A stretch of 64,000 nt of DNA from Lachnospiraceae bacterium (lineage in GTDB: Bacteria; Bacillota; Clostridia; Lachnospirales; Lachnospiraceae), in assembly GCA_017387565.1 (NCBI GenBank), contig JAFOEY010000026.1, forward strand, positions 1 through 64,000, written 5' to 3'. The translations under genes were made by a program, and so were the position numbers. How positions within the stretch are numbered: position 1 is the stretch's first letter; the number at the start of each line of letters is the position of its first letter. Shown one piece after another: positions 1 through 9,576 of this stretch. The notes beneath the pieces were generated by a model, which worked only from the letters and a program-made list of their open reading frames with translations, searched no databases and was not told where the DNA came from.

Positions 1-193
1 ACTTTTCATGCTTGCATGAAAAAGTATGACTTTGGGACCCGCAAAACATGAGAAAGTAGCCCGATTAGGGCGGATTTCGAATGTTTTAGGATTGCGAGAG
101 CACAAAGTGCGTAGCAATCCGTTGGTATCATGGGGTCAAAAGGTCATACTTTTCATGCTTGCATGAAAAAGTATGACTTTGGGACCCGCAAAA
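1..193 (+). repeat. Intergenic multi-hairpin repeat, copy A (cut by window edge)
   Basis: The first 46 bases recur exactly at 148-193, and each copy contains the near-perfect hairpin CATACTTTTCATGC/GCATGAAAAAGTATG followed by GGGACCCGCAAAA. Between them lie a GCCC-GATTA-GGGC hairpin (about 59-71) and a stem GGATTGC/GCAATCC (89-120) enclosing GCAC-AAA-GTGC. The reverse complement of the core recurs at 53843-54027, and 50 bases of it recur at 58811-58860. The element ends 3 bases before the stop codon of the phosphomutase on the other strand, so it would lie in that gene's 3' untranslated region. Its left end is outside the window. Confidence 0.9.
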
Positions 194-196
194 ACT

Positions 197-1933
197 TTAA
201 CCAAGCATTTCTTCAATCATGGAAAGAACTTCTTTACCCAATGCTTCGGATTTTGCATTGGCATCTTCTAAAGAAGTGCCTTTGATACCATAATAGAATT
301 TTACCTTCGGTTCTGTTCCGGAAGGACGAACGCATAACCATGCATCATCGGAAAGATCATAGTATAAAACATTGGAGGCAGGAAGTCCTGTGGGCTTTTC
401 TTCTCCTGTTTTTACATCTTTGATAATGCCGGTCTTGTAATCTCTTGCACTTAATACGGTATATTCACCAAATTTTTCAGGGGTATCCTCACGTAAGGTA
501 TTGAGAATTTCCTGGATTTTGGCAAGTCCTTCAATTCCTTTTAAGGTAATGGATTTGATGTCATCCTTGTAATATCCGTATTTTTCATACATATCGATCA
601 TGGCATCCCACAAGGTCTTGCCCTGTGTTTTGTAATATGCTGCTGCCTCACAAAGTGCCATGGTTGCGACAATCGCATCTTTATCTCTTGCATGTGTTCC
701 GATTAAGCAGCCATAGCTTTCTTCGAAACCAAACAGATAGGTACCTTTTTTCTTTTGTTCAAATCCCAAAATCTGCTGTCCGATGTACTTAAATCCGGTC
801 AATACTTCAATCAATTCCACACCATAAGCCTTTGCAATCGCATCAGCCATATTGGTCGTTACAATCGTTTTGATGAGTGCTCCGTCATCCGGAAGACCTT
901 TTGTTGCCTGTCTCTGACCAATTTCATAATCTGCAAGCAAACATCCTGACATATTTCCTGTTAAGGTAATATATTCTCCGCTTTTTGCATCCTTTACATA
1001 TACACCCAGGCGGTCTGCGTCCGGATCGGTTGCAAGAACCAAATCTGCATCGATTTCTTTTGCTAACTTTAAGCCAAGTTCAAATGCTTCCGCAGCTTCG
1101 GGATTGGGATAAGAAACCGTAGGGAAGTTTCCGTCCGGCAATTCCTGCTCGGGAACAACATATACATTTTCAAAACCGAGCTCTTTTAAAACTCTGCGTG
1201 CCGGAATATTTCCGGTTCCGTGAAGAGGTGAATATACAATCTTGATATCCTTCTGTGCTTCCTTGATGGAATCCCAATGGATAACCTGACTTTTTAATTC
1301 TTCAATATAAGCATCATCAATGTCTGCTCCGATTGTTACATACAGACCTGCTGCCTTAGCTTCAGACTTGTCCATTGTCTTTACAACTGCAAAATCAGAA
1401 ATAGCGCCGACTTCTGCCATAATTCCGCTGTCATGTGGCGGTGTAATCTGTGCACCGTCTTCCCAGTATACCTTATATCCGTTATATTCCGGAGGATTAT
1501 GGCTGGCTGTAATATTGATACCTGCAATACATCCCAATTTACGAACCGCATAAGAAAGCTCCGGTGTAGGTCTTAAGGATTCAAATACATATGCTTTAAT
1601 GCCGTTTGCATTCAGACAAAGTGCTGCTTCATCCGCAAACTCCGGACTCATACGGCGGGAGTCAAACGCAATGGCAACTCCTTTATTTTGTCCGTTCTGT
1701 TTCATAATATAATTTGCAAGCCCCTGTGTTGCTTTACGGACAGTGTAAATATTCATACGGTTTGTACCGGCTCCTATGACACCACGTAATCCGGCCGTTC
1801 CAAACTCCAACTCGCGGTAAAAACGGTCTTCGATTTCTTTTTCATCATCCGCAAGTGCCCGTAACTCCTTTTTTGTCTCCTCATCAAAATAAGGGTTTGT
1901 TAACCAGCTTTCATAAATTTCTTTGTAACTCAT
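197..1933 (-). CDS. pgcA: Phospho-sugar mutase (alpha-phosphoglucomutase/phosphomannomutase family)
   Basis: This 578-residue cytoplasmic enzyme would interconvert hexose 1- and 6-phosphates (glucose, possibly mannose), linking glycolysis to nucleotide-sugar and envelope polymer synthesis. All four family signatures are present. They are the phosphoserine loop TASHNPPEYNG (about 142-152), the metal loop DPDADR (303-308), the sugar-binding GFEESYG (402-408) and the phosphate-binding RPSGTEP near 536. The length matches the Firmicute PgcA type rather than the shorter GlmM. GGAGGAAAGGC precedes the ATG. The substrate cannot be fixed from sequence alone. It is the last gene before repeat copy A. 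Confidence 0.93.
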   Translation of the reverse strand: MSYKEIYESWLTNPYFDEETKKELRALADDEKEIEDRFYRELEFGTAGLRGVIGAGTNRMNIYTVRKATQGLANYIMKQNGQNKGVAIAFDSRRMSPEFADEAALCLNANGIKAYVFESLRPTPELSYAVRKLGCIAGINITASHNPPEYNGYKVYWEDGAQITPPHDSGIMAEVGAISDFAVVKTMDKSEAKAAGLYVTIGADIDDAYIEELKSQVIHWDSIKEAQKDIKIVYSPLHGTGNIPARRVLKELGFENVYVVPEQELPDGNFPTVSYPNPEAAEAFELGLKLAKEIDADLVLATDPDADRLGVYVKDAKSGEYITLTGNMSGCLLADYEIGQRQATKGLPDDGALIKTIVTTNMADAIAKAYGVELIEVLTGFKYIGQQILGFEQKKKGTYLFGFEESYGCLIGTHARDKDAIVATMALCEAAAYYKTQGKTLWDAMIDMYEKYGYYKDDIKSITLKGIEGLAKIQEILNTLREDTPEKFGEYTVLSARDYKTGIIKDVKTGEEKPTGLPASNVLYYDLSDDAWLCVRPSGTEPKVKFYYGIKGTSLEDANAKSEALGKEVLSMIEEMLG

Positions 1934-1994
1934 GCCTTTCCTCCTAGTGAAATTTTAATGATATCAATTGCTTTTATGCAACTATAACCTTTTC

Positions 1995-3320
1995 TTATCT
2001 AGGTGTCAAATCAGAAAATGAATACCGTACATCTTTTTCCGATTTGTCGATTTGAAGCGTATAGCTTCTGGTCTGATAACCGTCCCTTCTTAAGGATACC
2101 ACATAGGTTCCTTCTTTTTTAGCGAAATTTGTCGGTATAATACCAACATAATTTCCGTCTACATAAACTTCTGCCGAAACCGGTGCATCAATATACACGC
2201 GATATCCATCCGCTTCCGATACATCAATAGTATTACTGCTGACAGATGGATTAGTAATCAATGATGTATTTTCATTCTCCTCTTCTTCATCGTCTTTTCC
2301 GTCACTTTCCTCTAATTCAATATTGAGATTGGCAGTAGATTGTCCAACCTTGATATATTGTGTCAGCGTTTTATATCCATTGGCTTTTACCCGAATCTGA
2401 TGAATTCCGCAGGTCATTTCCACCGGCTCATCATATTCTGTTTTTTCCTGATCAATATAGAGCTCTGCCTTGGAAGGTGAAATGGTAAAAATAATTTTTC
2501 CCATTTTTTTCTCATCGGTTACTTCGAATTTTGAAACATCCACCAGAGTTTCTTCACCGGCCTTAACCGTAATCTCTTCACTTCCAAAAAGACCGTTTTT
2601 GCTGATATAAAGCGTATAATCCCCTTCCGGAACCACAATTAGCATTTCGGGAGTAACTTTCTTGATGATAGCTTGTCCGATTTCCACAAACCCATCAATA
2701 AAACTATCCTGTCCACTTAAGCGCACATAGCCATGTCCGTTTTCAACCGTAATTCCCAGAATTTCATGATCCTTTGAAACCACCTTCAAGGTATCCGTGG
2801 AATGAATTTCATTTAATTCCAAAAGATTTCCTTTGGACAAAACCATGGCGTTTTTAGATACCTTGTATGGATCTGCTCCCAATGTCATAGTCCTTGCCAC
2901 ACTGTTGATTTCAAAGTCCGTTACATTTGTCGATACATTGACATCGGAAAGAATTTGTAGTGATTTCAACTGTTTGGAATCTTTGAAAAAAGTAATTCTG
3001 ACCATATCCCCACATTCTAACTGCCCTGCCACCAGTTCATCTCCATAACGGTTTTTTATACCGGTTGATGTACTGTATTGAAGGGTATAGGTCCTGCACA
3101 TCTCCAGATTATAAAACTGAATGGTTGACTCTTCCGTATCCACATTCACAATCAGACTTTCATCATAAGAATCCGCCATCGGCTCAATATAGGTACTTTG
3201 TACAGAATAATCTTCCTGTGGCGTTACAGTCTCAGCCGGCTGTTTGTTGGCACAGCCGGTTAAAAAAAGACTACAGAGAAGCAATATCCATAAAAAAGTG
3301 GTTTTTCTTTCGTTTTTCAA
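1995..3320 (-). CDS. PEGA-domain lipoprotein, TTG start
   Basis: A 441-residue exported protein with a hydrophobic signal segment (residues 9-22) and a lipobox LTGC, with Cys23 as the predicted lipidated residue. The C-terminal half holds two clear PEGA-type beta repeats. One runs at about 275-325 (ISPSKAELYIDQ to ANGYKTLTQYI) and one at about 372-425 (IDAPVSAEVYVDG to RDGYQTRSYTL). An acidic linker (DGKDDEEEENE) separates them. PEGA domains are found in cell-surface proteins. The start codon is TTG behind a GAGGA box. It lies 61 bases upstream of the phosphomutase and may share its transcript. The function is unknown beyond surface location. Confidence 0.8.
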   Translation of the reverse strand: MKNERKTTFLWILLLCSLFLTGCANKQPAETVTPQEDYSVQSTYIEPMADSYDESLIVNVDTEESTIQFYNLEMCRTYTLQYSTSTGIKNRYGDELVAGQLECGDMVRITFFKDSKQLKSLQILSDVNVSTNVTDFEINSVARTMTLGADPYKVSKNAMVLSKGNLLELNEIHSTDTLKVVSKDHEILGITVENGHGYVRLSGQDSFIDGFVEIGQAIIKKVTPEMLIVVPEGDYTLYISKNGLFGSEEITVKAGEETLVDVSKFEVTDEKKMGKIIFTISPSKAELYIDQEKTEYDEPVEMTCGIHQIRVKANGYKTLTQYIKVGQSTANLNIELEESDGKDDEEEENENTSLITNPSVSSNTIDVSEADGYRVYIDAPVSAEVYVDGNYVGIIPTNFAKKEGTYVVSLRRDGYQTRSYTLQIDKSEKDVRYSFSDLTPR

Positions 3321-3376
3321 TACTTCAAAATCCTCGCTTTTCTTTCGGGCACATTATACCACAGTCATTCTTTTTT

Positions 3377-4357
3377 CTAAAGTAATTCCTTTTCCAGTTT
3401 ATGTAAAAACTCCCTACGGGCGTGTTCAATTTCTTTTAATGCCTGCAGTTTTTCAGACTGCCTTCGCGGCGGAAGAGACTTACGTTTGTTTAAATATGCA
3501 TTTGCAATTTTCCAAAAACGTTCAGGATATAACAGTCTCGCGTAAAGATAGCGTTTTTCATCCTTACCGAGTTCTTTTTCCGATAAGTATGCGTCTAGAA
3601 CCTGCATGCCAAATTCATAGGACCATTCATTCTTTTCCAGAATTTTTCTCAAAAACAGATATAAATCTCTGACCTGGATATCCTTACAACACTTTTCAAA
3701 ATGGGTTGCAACCATATTTCCTTCCTGAATCAGAATATTATGCTGATTACAATCCCCATGACAAAACATGCCTTTTTCTTGTACAAGCTTTGTCAGACGC
3801 ATCAAACATTCCGGATTCAGTACCGCAGTTGCTTCTTTGGCAACCTCTTCAAAATAAGGATATTCTTTTAAGAAACTCATCTCAAACTCGCCTTTTTGTG
3901 ATACCCTTCGCATAAAAGAACGCACACGTAATAATTCGGTTTCTCTTTTTGAAAAATCCCTGACGGTAGCCGCCTCCGAAGTAAAGTCCTCGCCAAACTC
4001 CATCAGCTTGTGAAGTTTTGCCAGTTCACCCACAATAAATCTGCAGTCTTCGACATTATAAACATCACATTCTCTACCATCGAAATGTTTTTTTACAATA
4101 TATCTTTTTCCGTCATAATCAGTAACATATAATTGTCCTTGTGTATTTTCAATGAGATTGTCTGCATATAGAAAGCCCAGCTCACAAAGTTTATCACAGA
4201 CTGCCTTGTAATTTTGCAGCTTTTCTATTTTTCCGGTATACTCCCACAACGCCACCGGACCGATATCGGTGATTGCGACAATCGCCCCCCGGGCCTTCTT
4301 TGTCTGCTCTATTTCAAAATCATACTGTTCAAATACCGCAACCGCTCTGTCATTCAC
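3377..4357 (-). CDS. CotS/APH-like spore-coat kinase homologue
   Basis: 326 residues with the aminoglycoside-phosphotransferase-like fold typical of CotS/YsxE family spore-coat proteins. The catalytic-loop signature HGDCNQHNIL is at about 199-208, with an N-lobe segment RYIVKKHFDG that supplies a candidate ATP-binding lysine. Bacillus CotS-family members are coat-associated, and many are of uncertain enzymatic activity. The start is GTG behind an AAGGGGG box. Its presence suggests a spore former. The gene follows cca by about 95 bases and precedes the PEGA lipoprotein by 57. A generic phosphotransferase role is the alternative. Confidence 0.75.
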   Translation of the reverse strand: MNDRAVAVFEQYDFEIEQTKKARGAIVAITDIGPVALWEYTGKIEKLQNYKAVCDKLCELGFLYADNLIENTQGQLYVTDYDGKRYIVKKHFDGRECDVYNVEDCRFIVGELAKLHKLMEFGEDFTSEAATVRDFSKRETELLRVRSFMRRVSQKGEFEMSFLKEYPYFEEVAKEATAVLNPECLMRLTKLVQEKGMFCHGDCNQHNILIQEGNMVATHFEKCCKDIQVRDLYLFLRKILEKNEWSYEFGMQVLDAYLSEKELGKDEKRYLYARLLYPERFWKIANAYLNKRKSLPPRRQSEKLQALKEIEHARREFLHKLEKELL

Positions 4358-4451
4358 TAATCCATTCCCCCTTGATAGGTCATACTATCTTATGTGAAAA
4401 ATGAAAAAGATATGACACAATTACCATTGAAAGCAAAAACAATCGTGCGCT

Positions 4452-5804
4452 TTATTCTTTATTATCCATCGGTTTGTATAATGCGGTTAACCAAATTTCT
4501 TTTAAAATCTCTTTTTGATTTTTCTGCGGTTCTTCAATTACTACAGATAACAGCTTTTGCAGCATATCACCCAATTCTTTTCCGGGCTTCATGCCCCATG
4601 TAATCAAATCCTTTCCGGTAACAGCAAGGGTTTTTAAATCCACACATTCTTCCTTTTCCAAAATGTCCTGATAACTTGTATAAACCTCATCAAGACGCAG
4701 TTGTTTTTCTTTTCGCAGGTAATCACTTTGAGCAAGTAAATCCGCCTGCTTTACTTTTAGGAGAAGCGGAAAAATCTCTTTTCCAATCCGGTTCATGGCA
4801 CGACGGACGTATTTTCTTTCCGGAAGAATATCATAATCATGATTTTCTACCAGTTTGCTGACGGTATGAATGGTATCATTGTCAAATTTCAATGACCGTA
4901 GTGACCGGATACACATTTCCTTTGAAACGGCAGGATGTCCGTGAAAATGGGCAATTCCATCGGAATCCACAGTCAGACAGGCAGGCTTTCCGATATCATG
5001 ATACAGTAAAGCCAAACGAATATATTTATCCGGTTCTGCCGCCATCATGCTTTGAATGGTATGCTCTCCCACCGTATAACAATGATGAGGATTATTTTGT
5101 TCGGTTTCCATGGCAATATCAAACTCCGGCATAATCACAGCCGTGATGCCGGTTTCATATAAGTCTCTCATTTTCTCGGGATGATCGGAGGTAAGTAGTT
5201 TGACTAACTCTACCTGAATACGTTCCGCGCTGATTTTGGAAAGATTGGAAGCAAGCTCTGTTATCGCCGCTCTGGTTCCATCTTCAATTTCATATCCCAA
5301 CTGCGCACTAAACCGGACCGCCCGCATCATACGCAAAGCATCTTCCGTAAAACGCTCTTTCGGATTGCCGACCGCCCGTACAATTTTGTTTTCCAAATCT
5401 TTCATGCCATCAAACTCATCGACAATACCACATCGGTCATTGTATGCCATCGCATTGATTGTAAAATCCCGACGCTTTAAATCTTCCACCAGATTGGAAG
5501 TAAAAATCACATTTTTCGGATGTCTTGCATCTTCATATTCGCCATCAATCCGATATGTCGTAACTTCATATCCGACACGGTTTATCATAACGGTCACAGT
5601 TCCATGCTCTATCCCGGTATCAATGGTTCTTTTAAACAATGCCTTAATTTCCTGGGGCTTTGCAGAGGTTGTAATATCCCAGTCGTTTGGATTGCGGTTT
5701 AACAGACTGTCCCTGATGCAGCCCCCTACAGCAAAAGCTTCAAATCCGGCATCTTCTATTTTCTGTATTATTTTTTTAACATCATCAGGAAGTTGAATAA
5801 ACAT
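4452..5804 (-). CDS. cca: CCA tRNA nucleotidyltransferase (class II) with HD domain
   Basis: Adds or repairs the 3'-CCA end of tRNAs from CTP and ATP. The class II nucleotidyltransferase head is clear: AVGGCIRDSLLNR followed by DWDITTSA, which carries the catalytic acidic pair. A central HD-type segment has HCYTVGEHT and LLYHDIGKP. About 450 residues is normal for the HD-containing form. An ATG six codons further upstream is also possible, but the internal ATG at 5804 has AAAGGAT at good spacing (AAGGAT-GTAAAA-ATG), so it is preferred. The restriction-modification cassette lies immediately upstream. Confidence 0.95.
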   Translation of the reverse strand: MFIQLPDDVKKIIQKIEDAGFEAFAVGGCIRDSLLNRNPNDWDITTSAKPQEIKALFKRTIDTGIEHGTVTVMINRVGYEVTTYRIDGEYEDARHPKNVIFTSNLVEDLKRRDFTINAMAYNDRCGIVDEFDGMKDLENKIVRAVGNPKERFTEDALRMMRAVRFSAQLGYEIEDGTRAAITELASNLSKISAERIQVELVKLLTSDHPEKMRDLYETGITAVIMPEFDIAMETEQNNPHHCYTVGEHTIQSMMAAEPDKYIRLALLYHDIGKPACLTVDSDGIAHFHGHPAVSKEMCIRSLRSLKFDNDTIHTVSKLVENHDYDILPERKYVRRAMNRIGKEIFPLLLKVKQADLLAQSDYLRKEKQLRLDEVYTSYQDILEKEECVDLKTLAVTGKDLITWGMKPGKELGDMLQKLLSVVIEEPQKNQKEILKEIWLTALYKPMDNKE

Positions 5805-5898
5805 TTTTACATCCTTTTTCATTTTATACTGGACATTACTTGCTCAGTTCGATAAAATGCAAATATTTTATGTCTATTTATGTATAAGCAAAATACTA

Positions 5899-6855
5899 CT
5901 AATTTACCAATATATCATATTGAACTTGTGCATCTGCAACCTTCTGCAGAGCAGCTTCTAAAGCTCTCATTGCTTTAGCCAGACCTTGCTCTGCTTTCTC
6001 CTTCTGCTTCTCTGTTCTTGCTTCAATAATGTCTTGTTGATACCTAAGTACTCTATCTTCAATTTTTTGTTTTTGAGAAATAGACAAATAGAGTTTTTCT
6101 TTTGCCATTTCCCTTTTTCTATCCGTTACAAGGTCATACTTATCTTTAATATCATTCCATCTCGGAACATTCAATTCTTCTCCACGCCAAGCTTTATAAT
6201 TCTTTTGAAATACAGTCAACCATGTGGACGCCACTGAACTTCGTAATTTAGGCTCTTTAAATGTTGTTTCTTCAATAGCCGAAATAAAATCTTCAAGGCA
6301 TTCAAAAATAGCATAGTCTGTAACTCTTTCACTATACCATACACCTGGTCTTATTTTATGTATTACTCCTTCTTTTACTTGTAAGTTAATAGGATAATTT
6401 TCCATTCTTCTTGTAATTTCCCATACTTTTTTTAACCAGACTTTTTTTATTATTACAACACCGTCATCACTCATATCATAACCAAAAATAAGGTAATCCA
6501 CATCTAACATATATGGTTTTTCTTGTATTTCCGATGCATACATTCTAAAATCAGCAATATCAAATCCCGGAGAGCCATTAATATTAAAAGCTTTTACTTC
6601 TAATAACCCTTTTGTTCTATCATCTGGATTTAAAAAAAAGTCTGGCGGCATCTGTGTGTTTTCACTTGGTGCATACTCGATACTTCTTGTATCCAGCCAT
6701 CCTTGTAACCACTCTTGCATGATATTTCCCACTACATCTTTTTGCTTTACGATGATATTTACATCTCCTAAATAAAACCTTATTTGCCCCTCTAATTCAC
6801 ATATATGGTCATCATGTAACAACCTATCATATATCTCTTGTGCAGACAATCTCAT
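5899..6855 (-). CDS. Type II restriction endonuclease, NgoBV/NlaIV-like
   Basis: 318 residues with a canonical PD-(D/E)xK nuclease core: PDF at 71-73 and EVK at 86-88, followed by a conserved-looking AFNINGSPGFDIADF segment. The overall layout resembles the RE_NgoBV family, whose known members cut GGNNCC. That specificity is inferred from recollection of the family, not read from the sequence. The true start is taken as the ATG at 6855, with GGAGGA six to seven bases upstream. It begins one base after the methyltransferase stop, so translation is probably coupled. A longer in-frame ATG (6870) overlaps the same Shine-Dalgarno. The C-terminus (about 255-310) is Lys/Glu-rich and helical. Confidence 0.75.
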   Translation of the reverse strand: MRLSAQEIYDRLLHDDHICELEGQIRFYLGDVNIIVKQKDVVGNIMQEWLQGWLDTRSIEYAPSENTQMPPDFFLNPDDRTKGLLEVKAFNINGSPGFDIADFRMYASEIQEKPYMLDVDYLIFGYDMSDDGVVIIKKVWLKKVWEITRRMENYPINLQVKEGVIHKIRPGVWYSERVTDYAIFECLEDFISAIEETTFKEPKLRSSVASTWLTVFQKNYKAWRGEELNVPRWNDIKDKYDLVTDRKREMAKEKLYLSISQKQKIEDRVLRYQQDIIEARTEKQKEKAEQGLAKAMRALEAALQKVADAQVQYDILVN

Positions 6856-6856
6856 T

Positions 6857-8161
6857 CTATATTCCTCCATTTACGTTATTCAAATAGCTTCTGCCTATTC
6901 GTAATGAAATATCTTTTATTACAGGCACACAAACAGTATTTCCCAATAAATCAAATGCATCAGACTCGCTAACCATGTCCAAATTATAATCATCTGGATA
7001 TCCACATAGCCTTTGACATTCTCTAATGGTTAATCTTCGAATTCCTTCCCCATCTACAACACCTAATTTAGCAACATCCATTGCTACCAACGTTGGCGCG
7101 ATATCTTTAGGATCCAATATCTTAGAAAATTCAAACGACAATTTTCCTGCAACAATGTTATATCCTTTATCCTTTGTTTTATCTGGAACTCTTTTCACCG
7201 TTCCGTTTTCGACATTAACTTGCTTCTTTGGATACTCATATACCAAATATCCCATTTCTGTTAAGTGCTCTAATATTTCATGCAATTCAGGTACATCGAA
7301 AAAAGTTCTTATTTGGTCCTCTGTTAATGGCATTCCATCCATCCATTTTATTCCTATTACTTCTGCCCAATGTTTTTTTCTTCTTTGCTTTAAAAGAGAA
7401 TTCATCAGTTTTCTTTCAAGCTGAGTAGTATTCCCTTTTAAATCAATATCCCATGAATGTATATTGTTTTTTCCACCTCGCTTGTCTTTTATTGACTTTC
7501 CAATTACTTCTTGAGTAGTGTAGTTTGCTAATAATCTCCTAGTAAACTCTGTATCTACGGTAGGTAATCCTCGCTGTAATATATCTCCTAAGACAGCTCC
7601 TCTTTGCTCGAATTCTTCAAGATTTATTTCTTCATCAAGTGATCCCACTATATATACTCTTTTTCTGCTTTGTGGCAATCCAAACTCTTTTGAATCTAAT
7701 AATTTGCAACTAACATGATATCCCAGTTGTTTTAAATGTGTAATAATAATATTTAAAGTATTTCCATTATCGTGGTTAATAAGACCTTCCACATTTTCAA
7801 GTAAAAAGCCTCTAGGTGGGCGATTTGCATTTATCTTGTCTTGAAGTATTTTTTCTATCTCGAAGAAAAGTGTTCCTCTTGTATCTGCAAATCCATTTCT
7901 ATGCCCTGCGGAACTAAATGGCTGGCAAGGAAATCCTGCTAATAAATAATCAAAGTCCGGAATATCTTGATTTGTATTAACAAGAGTTATGTCTCCATAT
8001 ATTTCTTCTTCCCCATAAAATTCCTTATATGCTTGAATAGCATAGGGTTTTATCTCTGATGAAAAAACGCACTCAGTTTCTAGTCCAAGTTCATCCATAG
8101 CTTGTTGGAATCCAAGCCTAATCCCACCTAAACCAGCGAATAAATCAATAATTCGTGGCAT
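6857..8161 (-). CDS. DNA (cytosine-5-)-methyltransferase of the R-M cassette
   Basis: Methylates cytosine C5 to protect the host from the adjacent endonuclease. Motifs appear in canonical order: I DLFAGLGGIRLGF (6-18), IV GFPCQPFSSAG (76-86, catalytic Cys79), VI ENVEG (122-126), VIII QSRKRVYIVG (164-173), and a C-terminal motif X LLGNTVCVPV. A long stretch between VIII and X is the target-recognition region. AAGGAGGGAAAACTA precedes the ATG at 8161. The upstream in-frame codons have no ribosome site. The two genes sit between cca and an unrelated gene on the opposite strand, as expected of a mobile cassette. No Vsr-type repair gene is visible. Confidence 0.95.
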   Translation of the reverse strand: MPRIIDLFAGLGGIRLGFQQAMDELGLETECVFSSEIKPYAIQAYKEFYGEEEIYGDITLVNTNQDIPDFDYLLAGFPCQPFSSAGHRNGFADTRGTLFFEIEKILQDKINANRPPRGFLLENVEGLINHDNGNTLNIIITHLKQLGYHVSCKLLDSKEFGLPQSRKRVYIVGSLDEEINLEEFEQRGAVLGDILQRGLPTVDTEFTRRLLANYTTQEVIGKSIKDKRGGKNNIHSWDIDLKGNTTQLERKLMNSLLKQRRKKHWAEVIGIKWMDGMPLTEDQIRTFFDVPELHEILEHLTEMGYLVYEYPKKQVNVENGTVKRVPDKTKDKGYNIVAGKLSFEFSKILDPKDIAPTLVAMDVAKLGVVDGEGIRRLTIRECQRLCGYPDDYNLDMVSESDAFDLLGNTVCVPVIKDISLRIGRSYLNNVNGGI

Positions 8162-8448
8162 TAGTTTTCCCTCCTTAATGTATATTGGTTCCATTCTAAT
8201 CATAATACACTAGGCGTCTAAAGTCTATTGTATTTTATGAATCCAATTTTTTCTATATCTTTGATTAGTACTTAAGTCCGTAAAGATAAGTTTAGACGAC
8301 AGCTGGCAAATATTGTATAGATTGCTCATTAGTAAAACATGATGATATCAGTGCTCAAATTTCAATATTTTTGTCTTTATTTTATTATTTCGATGATAAA
8401 CAGTGCTATAATATGTTGTAAGTCAAATCCATTCGAAAGGAGATACCT

Positions 8449-8820
8449 ATGAAAAAACGTATTCAATCTTATATGGCATATATGGATCAACAGTTAGAGC
8501 ACAATGAAAGCGGACTTAGTTATGAAGAATTATGCATTGAACATGAGAAGCAGCTTGCTTATTTCATGCATGAAAGGCTCGTTCATTTACTGGTTACCTT
8601 GACCTTTGCCATTCTCGCTTTTGTTACCTTTTTTATGGCAGTTATGAATTTTTCCATGGGAATGATTGTTTTATTTTTTGCATTTCTGATTTTACTTATT
8701 CCTTATATCATGCACTATTATCTTTTGGAAAATTCCGTGCAGTATATGTATCGGCAATATGATAGGCTGCAGCAGTTTATTCATCCCAGTTCCTTTATCA
8801 TGGACAAAGATAAAAAGTAG
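8449..8820 (+). CDS. Small two-TM membrane protein, unknown function
   Basis: 123 residues. A charged N-terminal helix (about 1-45) is followed by two hydrophobic segments (about 46-68 and 71-92) joined by a very short turn (NFSMG), then a charged tail with Tyr/Gln-rich YMYRQYDRLQQF. This predicts a hairpin membrane protein with both ends on the same side. GAAAGGAGATACCT precedes the ATG, and a TATAAT box lies at 8407-8412. I do not recognise a family. The 287-base gap upstream (8162-8448) holds this promoter and that of the methyltransferase, with no other gene seen. Confidence 0.7.
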   Translation: MKKRIQSYMAYMDQQLEHNESGLSYEELCIEHEKQLAYFMHERLVHLLVTLTFAILAFVTFFMAVMNFSMGMIVLFFAFLILLIPYIMHYYLLENSVQYMYRQYDRLQQFIHPSSFIMDKDKK

Positions 8821-8967
8821 TATGGAACTCACATTTTACAATGGATTAGGAACGCATCTACGAGAAATCTGTAAATTTCGTGGTAATACATTAAGAATAC
8901 ACTGTAAATTGAGAACAAACTAAACGGATTTAGAGCAAAAAAAGAAAAGGACAAAAGAATTATTTCT

Positions 8968-9576
8968 ATGACTTATTACGTATCGGTTAAGGATTTGGAT
9001 ATCCCCTATGAAATTGAGCGGACAAAACGGAAAACCTATGGGATAACCATGAAACCCGGCGGTACTGTCAGCGTGCGGATTCCAATGTATGGCAGTATTT
9101 CCTATGCACGTTCCATGGTGGAATCAAAAAAAGATTGGATTTACAAAAATTACATCCGTCTGAAGGATTGTCCAAAGGTAACTCCAAAAAAGGATAAGTC
9201 CGAATATGAAAAGCGCTTAGAGGCGCCATACAGAAAAGCAGCCGCAGATTATATTCCGAAGCGTGTGGCATATTTTGCCAGGCTCTTGGATGTTTCCTAC
9301 GGCAGAATATCGATTCGGGATCAAAAAACCAGATGGGGAAGCTGTTCCTCATCCGGTAATCTGAATTTTAACTATAGGCTTATGTTAGCACCTCCAAAGG
9401 TTTTGGATTATGTTGTTATTCACGAGCTTTGCCATCGCATCGAAATGAATCATTCCCCAAAATTCTGGAAATGCGTGGAAAGTATTATGCCGGATTATCG
9501 CATCCAGCGCCAGTGGCTCAAAGAAAACGGTAGTAAATTATCTCCACTTGTTCAGACAGAAAGACCCGTTCTCTAG
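8968..9576 (+). CDS. YgjP-like zinc metallopeptidase domain protein
   Basis: 202 residues of the YgjP (former DUF45) family. The zinc-binding HELCH motif (152-156) is followed by a third ligand in MNHSPKFW (His162), and the family signature TRWGSCSS is at 121-128. Members are predicted cytoplasmic gluzincin-type peptidases of unknown substrate, and they often accompany restriction-modification genes; here the cassette is less than 1 kb away. The last 39 bases overlap the 3' end of the convergent SGNH-type gene, so the two transcripts are antisense at their ends. Confidence 0.88.
   Translation: MTYYVSVKDLDIPYEIERTKRKTYGITMKPGGTVSVRIPMYGSISYARSMVESKKDWIYKNYIRLKDCPKVTPKKDKSEYEKRLEAPYRKAAADYIPKRVAYFARLLDVSYGRISIRDQKTRWGSCSSSGNLNFNYRLMLAPPKVLDYVVIHELCHRIEMNHSPKFWKCVESIMPDYRIQRQWLKENGSKLSPLVQTERPVL

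Noticed and set aside
7026..7428. Plus-strand reading frames opposite the methyltransferase
   Set aside because: They mirror a gene with all C5-methyltransferase motifs in order and have no ribosome site or recognisable composition.
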